64,000 nt of DNA from CAYFKJ01 sp964528595 (lineage in GTDB: Bacteria > Pseudomonadota > Alphaproteobacteria > UBA2966): contig CAZGTM010000015.1 of NCBI GenBank assembly GCA_964528595.1, positions 1 to 64,000 of the forward strand. The letters are read 5' to 3'. Positions 56,165-64,000 of this stretch are shown here, one piece after another. A model generated the notes under the pieces. That model made no database searches, was not told the origin of the DNA, and worked only from the letters and a program-made list of their open reading frames with translations. Position numbers and translations under genes: made by a program. The first letter of the stretch is position 1; the number at the start of each line of letters is the position of its first letter.

Positions 56165-57499
56165 TTAGCGGTAGGCGAGCAGTTCGGCGTCGTCGGTCAG
56201 AAAGAACAGGGTGCCATTGGCCACGATGGGGGAGATCGAGACGGCATCGGAAAGTTCGATCTGCCCGATCACGTGACCGTCGTAGGGCGAAATGGCGATG
56301 GCGACGCCTTGCGACGAAACGGCGATGATGCGATCTCCGGCGAGTACGGGACCCGCCCAATCAACAGGATCGGTCCGGTCTTCCGGGTCTTCGAACCGAG
56401 CAAGCTGTTGCACCCAACGAATACGGCCGCTCTTGCGCGACAGTGCAATGATCTGGGCGTCAATGGTAAGAACAAACAGGAAATCTCCGGCGATCCACGG
56501 TGTTTGCACGCTGCCGATATCCTGATCCCAGATCCGGTTGCCGGAGCGTAAGTCAATCGCCACCATGCGGCCGGCATGGCTGACGGCGTAAACCACGCCG
56601 CGGTCGATTACCGGCGCGCCGTTGATATCGCTGAGTTCGGAAAGCGCGGTCAATCGACCCGCCCGAGTCAGCGAGTCAACCCAGGCGACGCGTCCGTTCG
56701 CGGCACGCAGTGCAAACAATTCTCCCGACGAATAGGGTGCAACGACCAGGCCGCCAGTCGCCGCGGGGCTGGCCGATCCCATCAAGCCGGCCTTTTCCGC
56801 GATTCCGACGTGGGTCCATTGAACATTGCCTTCTGCGGTGTCGAGGGCATGCAGGCGGTTGTCGTTGGAAATGACGAGCACCCGACCCTGCTCGATGGTC
56901 GGTGCGCCGCGCAGCGGGACGCCCAGCCGCTGTCCCCAAAGGACCTCACCGGTGGCGGGTTCCAAGGCATGCACATAGCCGTATCCCGTCGCGACATACA
57001 GTGTTTCCTCGGCATAGGCCAGGCCACCACCAAGGGCGCCGGGGTCTTCGCCCGGCGGCGTCATGCTGTAGCGCCAAACGCGTTCGCCGTTGTCTGCCCG
57101 GTGGGCCGAAAGATTGCCTCTGGCGTCAAGCACGAAAACCATTCCTTCGGCATAAATCGGCGCCGCCAAAAGGCGCTCCAAGTCGTCCGAACCGGCGCCG
57201 GCGCCGGCGCTCCAAATCAACCTTGGCGCCTCAGCCATGGCAAGATGATGCATGGCATGCGTCGGATGCCCCCCGAGTTGAGGCCAATCCGTATTTACAT
57301 ACGGCCGGGGCAGCCGCACAACGAGGTCGGCAATCGCCGGGTCCGGCGTGATCGACGTCTCAAGGCTCAAGACGGAGATGCGCTCTCCCGGCAAAGGCGG
57401 CGGTTCGACATCGCCCAGCCAGTCGGGCAGCACTGATTCGCAAGCCCCAAGGGCGAGCGTCGCAAGCACCGTAACCAGATATCGGGCCGACGATTTCAT
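56165..57499 (-). CDS. bamB: Outer membrane assembly lipoprotein BamB
   Basis: Lipoprotein of the BAM complex, 444 aa, with an eight-bladed PQQ-type beta propeller. The lipobox is LALGAC with Cys20 as the lipidated residue. Repeated PQQ-like blades can be seen, such as [43 protein letters not shown] and [22 protein letters not shown]. BamB helps deliver substrates to BamA. It lies between the YfgM-like gene (2 bases upstream) and der, the same order as E. coli yfgM-bamB-der. Confidence 0.94.
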   Translation of the reverse strand: MKSSARYLVTVLATLALGACESVLPDWLGDVEPPPLPGERISVLSLETSITPDPAIADLVVRLPRPYVNTDWPQLGGHPTHAMHHLAMAEAPRLIWSAGAGAGSDDLERLLAAPIYAEGMVFVLDARGNLSAHRADNGERVWRYSMTPPGEDPGALGGGLAYAEETLYVATGYGYVHALEPATGEVLWGQRLGVPLRGAPTIEQGRVLVISNDNRLHALDTAEGNVQWTHVGIAEKAGLMGSASPAATGGLVVAPYSSGELFALRAANGRVAWVDSLTRAGRLTALSELSDINGAPVIDRGVVYAVSHAGRMVAIDLRSGNRIWDQDIGSVQTPWIAGDFLFVLTIDAQIIALSRKSGRIRWVQQLARFEDPEDRTDPVDWAGPVLAGDRIIAVSSQGVAIAISPYDGHVIGQIELSDAVSISPIVANGTLFFLTDDAELLAYR

Positions 57500-57501
57500 A
57501 T

Positions 57502-58149
57502 TTATTCCGAACCGCCCACGGCAGCCAACATTTCAGCCGCTCTCGCCCGGACGCCCTGCGGCGCCGCCGCATCGTCTGAAAGCTCCTTGAAAGTCTTGAT
57601 TGCAGACGCCGTATCACCATCCGCCAGGGCCGCGACCGCAACAAGTTCAAGCGCTGAATGGCGCCAAACCTTGCTGCTGCCCGTCAGGGGTTCCAAACGC
57701 TGCCGGGCACCAGACACATCGCCCTCGTCGAGTAGGACGCCGGCCGCCAGCAGGGACGCCAGTTCCCGGTAAACCTGGTCACTCCCATCTGCGGAAATCT
57801 GGTCGTAGGTCGAAACGGCCGCCGCGATGTCGCCCGATCTGGCCTGAGCGGTGGCTTGTTCAAACTTGGCGATCACGGCGTACCCGCCACCGGCGTCAGC
57901 GGCAAGTGTGGCAAAAGCGGCCACCGCCTCAGCTTCTCTGCCCTCGCCAACCAGTGCCTTGGCGGCGGCAAAACGCTCCCCGTCGGCCAGTCTCTGGCTT
58001 TTGGAATACTCGCGCCAGCCGACGTTGGCTGCTGTTGCCAGCACGATGGCCAAAGCCACGGCGATCACGTATTTGCCGTATTTCGCCCACAATTCCTCGT
58101 GTTTATCGCGCCGTAGGTCTTCATCGACCTCTTGGAAGATGTCTGCCAC
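57502..58149 (-). CDS. YfgM-like tetratricopeptide membrane protein
   Basis: Protein of 215 aa with a short cytoplasmic leader, one membrane helix (about residues 25-45) and a periplasmic TPR_21 domain of helical repeats (about 55-205). E. coli YfgM works with the chaperone PpiD at the SecYEG translocon; the same role is likely from synteny with bamB and der. The DIFQEVDEDLRRDKHEELWAKYGKY N-terminus is typical of alphaproteobacterial members. Confidence 0.9.
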   Translation of the reverse strand: MADIFQEVDEDLRRDKHEELWAKYGKYVIAVALAIVLATAANVGWREYSKSQRLADGERFAAAKALVGEGREAEAVAAFATLAADAGGGYAVIAKFEQATAQARSGDIAAAVSTYDQISADGSDQVYRELASLLAAGVLLDEGDVSGARQRLEPLTGSSKVWRHSALELVAVAALADGDTASAIKTFKELSDDAAAPQGVRARAAEMLAAVGGSE

Positions 58150-58337
58150 TAATTCCTCCGAAAAGAATCACTCGAATTCAGCCGGTTTACCGCGTCCTGC
58201 GCCGCCAGCGCGCCGCGTTCAAACCGCGTCAAAATCGGGCGCTACCTTATAGCCTGACGCCGCTATTAGCAAATTCACGGATGCCATGATGAGGGCGAAC
58301 ATTCAGCCCATTTGTAGGGGCCGTCTCAACGCAATTC

Positions 58338-58901
58338 CTAGGCTGCGTTATCGGCGCGCCATTTGATGGAACAACCCATGCTGGCGATCTGGTTGCGTGG
58401 TCCGGAACCGGTCCTTGCGACCTCGATCATGGCCTCGAAAAGATCCCTCCGGGCATCAGGCACGGCCGTCGTCCGGGATTCGTCCAATCGGCCCCGGTAC
58501 TGCAATTCGTCCTCGGCGTTGAAGCCGAAAAAATCGGGCGTGCATACGGCGTCATAGTCCCGGCCGATCTGTTGCGTCGGATCGATTACATAGGGAAAGG
58601 GAAAATTCTTCTCGTCCGACCAGCGCTTCATATTTTCAAACGAATCGTCGGGATATTCCGCGGTGTCGTTGACCATGATTGCGATGGCCCCGATGCCGTG
58701 AGCTTTCAGGTCCGACACATCTCTTATGATGCGGTCGATCACCGACTTGACGTAGGGACAATGATTGCAAATGAACATGACCAGCGTACCATTTTCGCCA
58801 CGTACGTCAGCCAGCCTGTAGCGGCGGCCGTCAACCCCTTCAAGGTCGAAATCCACTGCTTTCCAGCCAAATTCACATATCGGTGTCTCGGCAGCCGCCA
58901 T
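58338..58901 (-). CDS. Thioredoxin-family protein (AhpC/TSA-like)
   Basis: Cytosolic 187-aa thioredoxin-fold protein. The redox site is Cys45-Asn-His-Cys48 in the FICNHCPYVK segment, a hallmark of a conserved but poorly studied thioredoxin-like subfamily. No signal peptide. The cis-proline region is VCTPDFFGF (about residues 117-125). Members may reduce peroxides or disulfides; no substrate is known. It stands alone; a Fur-like dyad lies 54 bases upstream. Confidence 0.86.
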   Translation of the reverse strand: MAAAETPICEFGWKAVDFDLEGVDGRRYRLADVRGENGTLVMFICNHCPYVKSVIDRIIRDVSDLKAHGIGAIAIMVNDTAEYPDDSFENMKRWSDEKNFPFPYVIDPTQQIGRDYDAVCTPDFFGFNAEDELQYRGRLDESRTTAVPDARRDLFEAMIEVARTGSGPRNQIASMGCSIKWRADNAA

Positions 58902-58954
58902 TATCCGTCTCCACTTTCACATCGCACCGGCACCCCAGCCGGCGCATCCAAGCA

Positions 58955-58967
58955 AATGAATATCATT
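58955..58967. promoter_or_regulatory. Fur-like dyad AATGA-N3-TCATT
   Basis: AATGAATATCATT, a perfect 5-bp dyad with a 3-base spacer, resembles the core of ferric-uptake-regulator family sites. It lies in the 167-base gap between the thioredoxin-like gene (minus strand) and the lipoprotein gene (plus strand) and could serve either. Confidence 0.35.
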
Positions 58968-59068
58968 GTCTGCGACGGAGGTAAAACATATCGGGCCGGT
59001 CTTGGGTAATACCGCAACTCATGCCAAGATAGCGCCCGTTCCATCGGCTGAAATCCAGGAAATATAGA

Positions 59069-59545
59069 ATGCGACAGCAAAAAATATTCCGGGCCGCCGC
59101 ACTATCGGCAATTCTCTCCATTACCGGCTGCGTCGATGCCATGAACGCCGGAAGTTCCGATACGAAAGCCGCCACGGGCACGCTCGAGGAAGCCTCGACC
59201 CCGACCGCGCAGATGGTGACGTTTTCGGATATTCCGGTACCCGGCGGCGCCGAGGTGGACACGGATAACTCGATAATTCTGGGGGCTGGCGATTCATGGA
59301 CGGGCCGAGTATTGCTGGAAAGTAGCGAGGTCCCTGCGGCAATTTTCGAGTTCTACCGGCAGGAGATGCAGGGATACGGTTGGGAGGAAGTGACGGCGAT
59401 CAGAGCCGCGACCAGCGTTCTGACCCATGCCCGCGAAGATCGCATCGCGATTATCCAAATCGGCAAATCACCGGCCGGCGCGACATCCATCAGCGTCACC
59501 ATGTCGCCCAAAGGCTCCGGAGAGGCCGCCGCGAAAACCAACTAG
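59069..59545 (+). CDS. Small predicted lipoprotein of unknown function
   Basis: Protein of 158 aa. The N-terminal 21 residues form a lipoprotein signal with lipobox SITGC (Cys21). After a Ser/Thr/Ala-rich linker (residues 22-47), a compact domain begins at FSDIPVPGGAEVD and contains a FYRQEMQGYGWEE stretch resembling the E/Y/W core of small stress-associated lipoproteins seen in other Rhodospirillales. I do not recognise a named family with certainty. It is likely attached to the inner or outer membrane facing the periplasm. Single gene with no operon partners. Confidence 0.75.
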   Translation: MRQQKIFRAAALSAILSITGCVDAMNAGSSDTKAATGTLEEASTPTAQMVTFSDIPVPGGAEVDTDNSIILGAGDSWTGRVLLESSEVPAAIFEFYRQEMQGYGWEEVTAIRAATSVLTHAREDRIAIIQIGKSPAGATSISVTMSPKGSGEAAAKTN

Positions 59546-59583
59546 CGGCAACCCGAATACGCCCCCGAAATAAATGCCTGGAT

Positions 59584-60585
59584 TCAGCGGACGTTGAGGA
59601 CGGACGTTTCGGAATTTCCCATCACGCCAAATGCAATACTGCCGGTTAAAAATCGTTTCAACCGTCCCTTGCCAGAATCCGAGACGACGATGAGATCGTG
59701 ATCCTTGCCGGCCTCCAGGATCGTCTCCATTGGGCGTCCGACACTGACCAGGGTTTCGGCAACCTCGATATTCATTTGCTCAAGCGTATGCTTGGCCAGT
59801 TGGACGGTGTCCTCGGCCTGAGACCGTTCCTCCATGTCCAGGGCGACGGACAACAGGGTGATGGGTATACCGCAGTGTTTAGCCAACACTGCGTCGCGGC
59901 GGACGGCTTCCATCGAATGGTCGGATCCGTCGGCGCAGATCAGATGTCCTTTATCGCCGTGGTGCGGCCGAACGATCATGGCCGAACAGGGCGACAGCAT
60001 GGTGACCTTCTGGACGACGCCGGCATTGACAAACGAGCTGAGTTCGCCTTTCCAGCGGCTAGGCCGGCCCATGATCATCAAATTGTAGGGCCCCAGTTCG
60101 TACTGATCGAGGATGCCGCTGGCGGCATCGGGGGCGACCTTGAGCTTGAGGACGATACTCTTACCGTTTTCGCTGCGGTATTCTGTTTTGGTATCGCCCA
60201 ACGGATCCCCCCAAACCGCTCTCGTCGTCGTCGTGGCGTCCCAGCCGTCCAGCATCCCTTCCTCGTTGATGAGAATATCCAATCCCTTCTTGAGGTAACG
60301 GACGCCGGGCAACTCGAGGCCCCAATCCAACATGTTTTCACGGGCAACCCGGACTTGTAAGCCGCCGGTTCGCAGTCCCTGATCGATGGGGCGGACGTGA
60401 CACAGAATTATGTCGCACTCGTCGCTGTTGCCGATCTCCGCCGCATAGCGCAGGCATTCGTAGGATTCATCCGAGCCGTCAATGCAGACCAGGATGCGGA
60501 AGCGATGGCTACGCCATTCGGCCAGTCCGTCCAGTTCCTGCCGGCTCGGTTCGGCTATGCGTTGGGATAGAAACTTGAAGGCCAT
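59584..60585 (-). CDS. Tandem universal stress protein (two UspA domains)
   Basis: Protein of 333 aa with two UspA-like domains. The first (about residues 20-190) begins RILVCIDGSDESYECLRYA and contains the MIMGRPSRWKG nucleotide-loop region; the second (about 205-333) begins LICADGSDHSMEAVRRD and ends in a VVSDSGKGRLKRFLTGSIA segment matching the ATP-binding G-x2-G-x9-G(S/T) motif. The start at 60585 is a Met in good context; the frame is open far upstream into the DASS gene but only as a shadow. The DASS transporter ends 5 bases before it, so they are co-transcribed. Confidence 0.9.
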   Translation of the reverse strand: MAFKFLSQRIAEPSRQELDGLAEWRSHRFRILVCIDGSDESYECLRYAAEIGNSDECDIILCHVRPIDQGLRTGGLQVRVARENMLDWGLELPGVRYLKKGLDILINEEGMLDGWDATTTTRAVWGDPLGDTKTEYRSENGKSIVLKLKVAPDAASGILDQYELGPYNLMIMGRPSRWKGELSSFVNAGVVQKVTMLSPCSAMIVRPHHGDKGHLICADGSDHSMEAVRRDAVLAKHCGIPITLLSVALDMEERSQAEDTVQLAKHTLEQMNIEVAETLVSVGRPMETILEAGKDHDLIVVSDSGKGRLKRFLTGSIAFGVMGNSETSVLNVR

Positions 60586-60590
60586 TCCGA

Positions 60591-62159
60591 TCAATTTCCG
60601 TTCAACAACGGCCAGTAGAGCGAGGCGGCCAACAGCATGACGGCAAGGGAGACGATCGTCATGCGGGTTCCGACAGTGAGAAAATCGGTCGTCTTCAGGT
60701 AACCCGAGGCATAGACGATGGTGGCGGCCGGGGTGCCGACCACGGTCAAATAGGCGAATGCGGACGACACCGCGGTGATAAAGCCGATTATGATCGGATT
60801 CTCGCCTGCGACAGTGGCGACATTGAGCACAATCGGCCCCAGCACAGCCACGGCAGCGCCGTTCGACATGGTGTTGGTCACGCCGGTGGTCAGGGCCGAT
60901 ATCGCGATCCACAAACCGAAGCCCTCGTCGGCGCCGATCGGCTCCATCAGGTGCAGGAACGAGCTGGCCACCCACTCAGCGGCGCCGGTTTCCTTCATTT
61001 CCACGCCCAGAGATATGGCCGCGGCGTAGAGCAACACCACGCCCCAATTGACGCCCGAATTCAGATCCTCCCAGCGGACCAATCCGGCGATCAGAAACGC
61101 CGACGCGCCGAGCAGCGCGACCGTGCCCATGCCGATATCGGCGGAAAGGAATATCCAGCCCCAAAGAATGGCAAAGAAGAACAAGATCGACACCCAGTCA
61201 CCCGGCCTCATGGGCCCTTCTTCGTTCACCTGCGCGCGCAGCCTGACAACCGCGCGCGACAGGTCGCGGTGCTCGGGCCGGAAGGTAAACAGCAAGACCA
61301 GCGTGACCAACGGCAATTGCAGCAGAAACATCGGGTAGGCGTACATCATCCAGCGCAGGTAATCGATCAGGAAGCGGTGTGTTTCCGGGTTGGCCGGATC
61401 ATAGAAAAATTCCTTCCAATATCCGATCATGATGGCGTTGCGGGCGCCGCCCGAGGGCGTCCCGATGCCGGCGACCGAGGCTCCGTAACAGATGGAAAAA
61501 AGCAGCACAGCGGCCAAATTACGTACCTGTTTGGGATCGTCGGACGTCAACGTTATCAAGAGGATGCCGACCGGCAGCATCATGGCGGCAACCGTGTGCT
61601 CGCCGATAAAGGACGCCAGCAACCCGGAAACCACCGAGATGCCAAAACAGATCCGCGAAGTCTTGGTGCCGGTAAACCGCACCAGCAGCCAGGCGATGCG
61701 CTTGTCCAGCTTTTGCTTTACCACTGCCACCGCCAGCATGAGCGACCCCATGATGAAAAGGACGGAATCGGTCATCAGACTCCTCGCCACCTTGGTCGAA
61801 TCGATATCCAGCAGCAGGATCTGGCCGACAATGATCAACAAGGCCACGGTGGGCAAGGGAACGGGTTCGGTAACAAACAAAATGGTCGCAACCACTGACA
61901 TGGTGAGCACGATCTCACCCTCGCGGCTCAAGCCTTCCGGTAATGGCAAGGTCAGCATGAACGCGCCGAGCGCCATGGCGAAGAAAAACCAACGTTTTTC
62001 CCAGAAATAGTAAAGATTGAACTTGGTATGGATCAGCAGGACACGCTGGTATCCCCGCCGCCGCACCCGGACCAGCCAGGCGCCGGCCGCTGGATGAGCC
62101 CGCAGACTGTCCGTCACGAGACTGATATCAGTCACTCTTCCGCCCCAAACTTTGGCCAA
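60591..62159 (-). CDS. DASS/SLC13 family anion:sodium symporter
   Basis: Inner-membrane transporter of 522 aa with about 12 hydrophobic segments in the divalent anion:Na+ symporter family (dicarboxylates, sulfate or citrate). The duplicated hairpin motifs are visible as GASVAGIGTPSGGARN (about residues 227-242) and TVVGTPAATIVYASGYL (about 480-496), which correspond to the SNT/GTP substrate and sodium sites. An unusual 65-residue hydrophilic N-terminus precedes the first helix. Substrate cannot be assigned. Coupled to a tandem Usp protein; divergent from an XRE regulator. Confidence 0.9.
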   Translation of the reverse strand: MAKVWGGRVTDISLVTDSLRAHPAAGAWLVRVRRRGYQRVLLIHTKFNLYYFWEKRWFFFAMALGAFMLTLPLPEGLSREGEIVLTMSVVATILFVTEPVPLPTVALLIIVGQILLLDIDSTKVARSLMTDSVLFIMGSLMLAVAVVKQKLDKRIAWLLVRFTGTKTSRICFGISVVSGLLASFIGEHTVAAMMLPVGILLITLTSDDPKQVRNLAAVLLFSICYGASVAGIGTPSGGARNAIMIGYWKEFFYDPANPETHRFLIDYLRWMMYAYPMFLLQLPLVTLVLLFTFRPEHRDLSRAVVRLRAQVNEEGPMRPGDWVSILFFFAILWGWIFLSADIGMGTVALLGASAFLIAGLVRWEDLNSGVNWGVVLLYAAAISLGVEMKETGAAEWVASSFLHLMEPIGADEGFGLWIAISALTTGVTNTMSNGAAVAVLGPIVLNVATVAGENPIIIGFITAVSSAFAYLTVVGTPAATIVYASGYLKTTDFLTVGTRMTIVSLAVMLLAASLYWPLLNGN

Positions 62160-62210
62160 TTCCTCCAGGCCGTGGAGATTAGCCGAATGTTACCTTACAA
62201 ACTCCTAATA

Positions 62211-62222
62211 TACGAAATCGTA
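62211..62222. promoter_or_regulatory. Dyad TACGA-AA-TCGTA between the DASS and XRE genes
   Basis: A perfect 12-bp inverted repeat in an AT-rich 196-base divergent intergenic region, 52 bases upstream of the transporter start and 134 upstream of the XRE gene. It is a candidate operator for the adjacent regulator. Confidence 0.35.
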
Positions 62223-62355
62223 CTGTAAATCGGAGCTTATGGGTACCGCATCATTTACTAAACTTTGGCTCCGCATTTGAGGTGGTTTTGCCGCCAACTT
62301 CGGTAAAAATTATGAATTTGGAAAATATTGGCACGTCGTTTGCTGATTTCCCCAT

Positions 62356-63117
62356 ATGACCTTAGGAAATCGCATAAAAACCGCTCGCAAGCGTCTCAGT
62401 ATGAGCCAGGCTGTCTTGGCCCGGCACATTCAGGTGGATCAATCCAGTATCGCCTACTGGGAATCCGGACGCACTTCACCCAAATTTTCGCGTCTCGTAG
62501 CCCTTGCCGAAACCTTGTCGGTAACGCCCGAATGGCTGCAGTTCGGCGTCGAATCGCCCACTTCGGCGGAAAACATTCCAGTTGTGGCGAATATCGGCGG
62601 CGCGTCCGCTGATTCCGGCCAAAGGGCCAATGGAAATGGCGCGCAAATCGCCTTTGGCGTCAACGGAACGGATACCGAGACCATCGCGGTTACCGTGACG
62701 GGTGACGCGCTGGCGCCGGTCTACTTCGACGGCGATGTTTTGATCGGTTCACGCCATGGCCCGGAAAGCTTCCTGGAAGATTCGGCCTGCGATTGCGTCA
62801 TTGGCCTGACCGATGGCCGCGCCCTTCTGGTGCGCAGTCCGGCCGGCCGGGGCGTGTCCAACAATCCGGCGGTTTCGCGTTCCGCCATCAAGTGGGTCAT
62901 GACGGTTTCCTGGATTCGCCGGGGCCCGGCCCCGTCGGTTGCCGAGGTTGATACGGCAGCGCTCCAGTCACTCCCACTCGATCGTGCCGGGAGGTTTGCT
63001 GGTAATGTCGTAGACCACCCGGTTGATGCCGCGCACCTCGTTGACGATGCGGGCGGAAACCCGCCCAAGGAACTCGTGATCGAAGGGGTAGTAGTCGGCC
63101 GTCATGCCGTCGGTTGA
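62356..63117 (+). CDS. XRE-family regulator with degenerate S24/LexA-like domain, frame running into guaA
   Basis: Transcriptional regulator. Residues 1-60 are a Cro/cI-type helix-turn-helix ([34 protein letters not shown]). Residues about 108-190 resemble an S24 peptidase-like sensor domain ending in WIRRG, but the usual GDSMxP serine is Ala118 (GDALAP), so self-cleavage is not expected. Relatives normally stop just after the WIRRG end. Here the frame continues 63 codons and overlaps the 3' end of guaA by 150 bases on the opposite strand; the tail shows no similarity. A TGA in another frame lies just downstream of residue 190, so an indel may have removed the natural stop. Confidence 0.75.
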   Translation: MTLGNRIKTARKRLSMSQAVLARHIQVDQSSIAYWESGRTSPKFSRLVALAETLSVTPEWLQFGVESPTSAENIPVVANIGGASADSGQRANGNGAQIAFGVNGTDTETIAVTVTGDALAPVYFDGDVLIGSRHGPESFLEDSACDCVIGLTDGRALLVRSPAGRGVSNNPAVSRSAIKWVMTVSWIRRGPAPSVAEVDTAALQSLPLDRAGRFAGNVVDHPVDAAHLVDDAGGNPPKELVIEGVVVGRHAVG

Positions 63118-64000
63118 CGTCACCGCCCGCAGCGCACAGACATAATCGTAAGAGCGTTCGTCACCCATCACGCCGACCGTGCGAACCGGCAGCAGCACGG
63201 CGAACGCCTGCCAGATGGCGTCGTACAGGCCGGCGTTCCTGATTTCCTCCAAATAGATCACGTCCGCCTTGCGCAGGATGTCGACTTTTTCCGGCGTTAT
63301 TTCCCCCGGAATGCGAATGGCGAGACCAGGGCCCGGGAACGGATGCCGGCCGATGAACTTGTCCGGCAGCCCAAGCTCGCGCCCGAGCTCCCGTACTTCG
63401 TCCTTGAATAGCTCCCGCAACGGTTCGACCAGTTCCAGGTTCATCCGTTCCGGCAGGCCGCCGACATTGTGGTGGGATTTGATGACCGCGCTGGGACCGC
63501 CGGCGAACGACACGCTCTCGATAACATCCGGATACAGCGTGCCTTGCGCGAGAAAATCCGCCCCGCCCAATTTGTTGGCTTCCTGCTCGAAAACGTCGAT
63601 GAAGGTGTTGCCGATGATCTTGCGCTTTTTCTCCGGATCCGAGACGCCGTCGAGCTTGCCGAGAAAATCGTCCGCCGCATCACGGTGGACCAGCGGGATG
63701 TTGTAGTGCTCGCGGAACATCTCGACGACTTCCTCGCTTTCGTTTGCTCGCATCACGCCGGTATCGACATAGATGCAGGTCAACTGGTCGCCGATGGCTT
63801 CGTGTAACAGCACCGCAACGACCGAGGAATCGACGCCGCCCGAGAGCCCGCAGATGACGCGGCCGTCGCCGACCTGTTCCCTGATTTTGGCGATCTCCGC
63901 CTCCCGGAAGGCCGACATGGTCCAGTCGCCCAGACACCCCGCGATGAGGTGGCTGAAATTATGCAGCAGTTTCCGGCCGTCCGGCGTGTGTACCACCTCG
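62968..64000 (-). CDS. guaA: GMP synthase (glutamine-hydrolysing), 5' end beyond the window
   Basis: Amidates XMP to GMP with glutamine and ATP. Only the C-terminal about 344 residues are present: the very end of the glutaminase domain (EVVHTPDG), the ATP-pyrophosphatase domain with the P-loop LSGGVDSSV, and the GMP synthetase dimerisation domain with [13 protein letters not shown] and the terminal KPPGTIEWE. All are canonical, so the gene is intact here and is simply cut by the right window edge. Its last 150 bases are overlapped antisense by the XRE frame. Confidence 0.97.
   Translation of the reverse strand, partial: EVVHTPDGRKLLHNFSHLIAGCLGDWTMSAFREAEIAKIREQVGDGRVICGLSGGVDSSVVAVLLHEAIGDQLTCIYVDTGVMRANESEEVVEMFREHYNIPLVHRDAADDFLGKLDGVSDPEKKRKIIGNTFIDVFEQEANKLGGADFLAQGTLYPDVIESVSFAGGPSAVIKSHHNVGGLPERMNLELVEPLRELFKDEVRELGRELGLPDKFIGRHPFPGPGLAIRIPGEITPEKVDILRKADVIYLEEIRNAGLYDAIWQAFAVLLPVRTVGVMGDERSYDYVCALRAVTSTDGMTADYYPFDHEFLGRVSARIVNEVRGINRVVYDITSKPPGTIEWE

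Noticed and set aside
58957..59010. A 17-codon ORF (MNIIVCDGGK...) before the lipoprotein gene
   Set aside because: No ribosome binding site, no similarity, and very short; not supported as a gene.
60585..60975. N-terminal extension of the universal stress protein to 463 aa
   Set aside because: The extra 130 residues are an out-of-frame reading of the DASS gene (Arg/His-rich); the Met at 60585 begins normal Usp sequence.

Overview
The window is about 64 kb of GC-rich, tightly packed chromosome. Gene content and order point to an alphaproteobacterium, most likely in or near the Rhodospirillales. The clearest signs are the rpsF-rpsR-DUF2232-rplI block, the fabD-fabG-acpP-fabF-mltG cluster facing it, the lptF-lptG-lptD-surA-pdxA-rsmA run beside pepA and holC, purL-bolA-grxD, and cysS-cimA. 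I see no tRNA or rRNA genes, CRISPR arrays, insertion sequences, integrases or phage genes. No gene-free stretch exceeds 300 bases. The assignment rests on reading protein motifs and synteny by eye; no database search was run.

Layout. 1-2.7 kb: purL (cut by the window edge), bolA, grxD and a bidirectional terminator. 2.8-8.5 kb: NCS2 permease, HSL-type hydrolase, secreted MORN protein, rpsD, trmJ, rarD. 8.5-13.5 kb: cimA, cysS, nadE. 13.6-20.2 kb: NADP-dependent oxidoreductase, nicotinate phosphoribosyltransferase, class II DAHP synthase, glutathione reductase, an MFS transporter. 20.2-25.1 kb is the most accessory-looking part: class II aldolase, a copper-delivery set (SCO1, PCuAC, DUF2946), a DapA-superfamily protein lacking the usual Tyr, and divergent from it a cytosolic reductive-dehalogenase-like iron-sulfur protein. 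25.1-34.9 kb: holC, pepA, then the envelope operon lptF-lptG-lptD-surA-pdxA-rsmA. 34.9-38.4 kb: gmk, YicC family, an SDR, mltG. 38.4-42 kb: fabF, acpP, fabG, fabD. 42.2-54.8 kb: rpsF, rpsR, DUF2232, rplI, cfa, dnaB, alr, mlaE, mlaF, radA, cvpA, purF and an SDR, mostly one strand. 54.8-58.2 kb: der, bamB and a YfgM-like TPR protein. 58.3-62.2 kb: thioredoxin-like protein, small lipoprotein, tandem universal-stress protein and a DASS/SLC13 transporter. 62.3-64 kb: an XRE regulator whose reading frame runs into the 3' end of guaA (cut by the right edge).

How the genes fit together. Most serve core tasks: purine synthesis (purL, purF, guaA, gmk), fatty acid synthesis and membrane modification (fab genes, cfa), outer-membrane biogenesis (lptFGD, surA, bamB, mlaEF), replication and repair (dnaB, holC, radA), and translation (rpsD, rpsF, rpsR, rplI, cysS, trmJ, rsmA, der). 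I did not find a convincing new multigene system. The best leads are single loci: nested inverted repeats over a likely fabD promoter, the XRE/S24-like regulator that lost its catalytic serine and overlaps guaA antisense, the reductive-dehalogenase homologue with its divergent partner, and an L9 protein with a repeat-built acidic tail.
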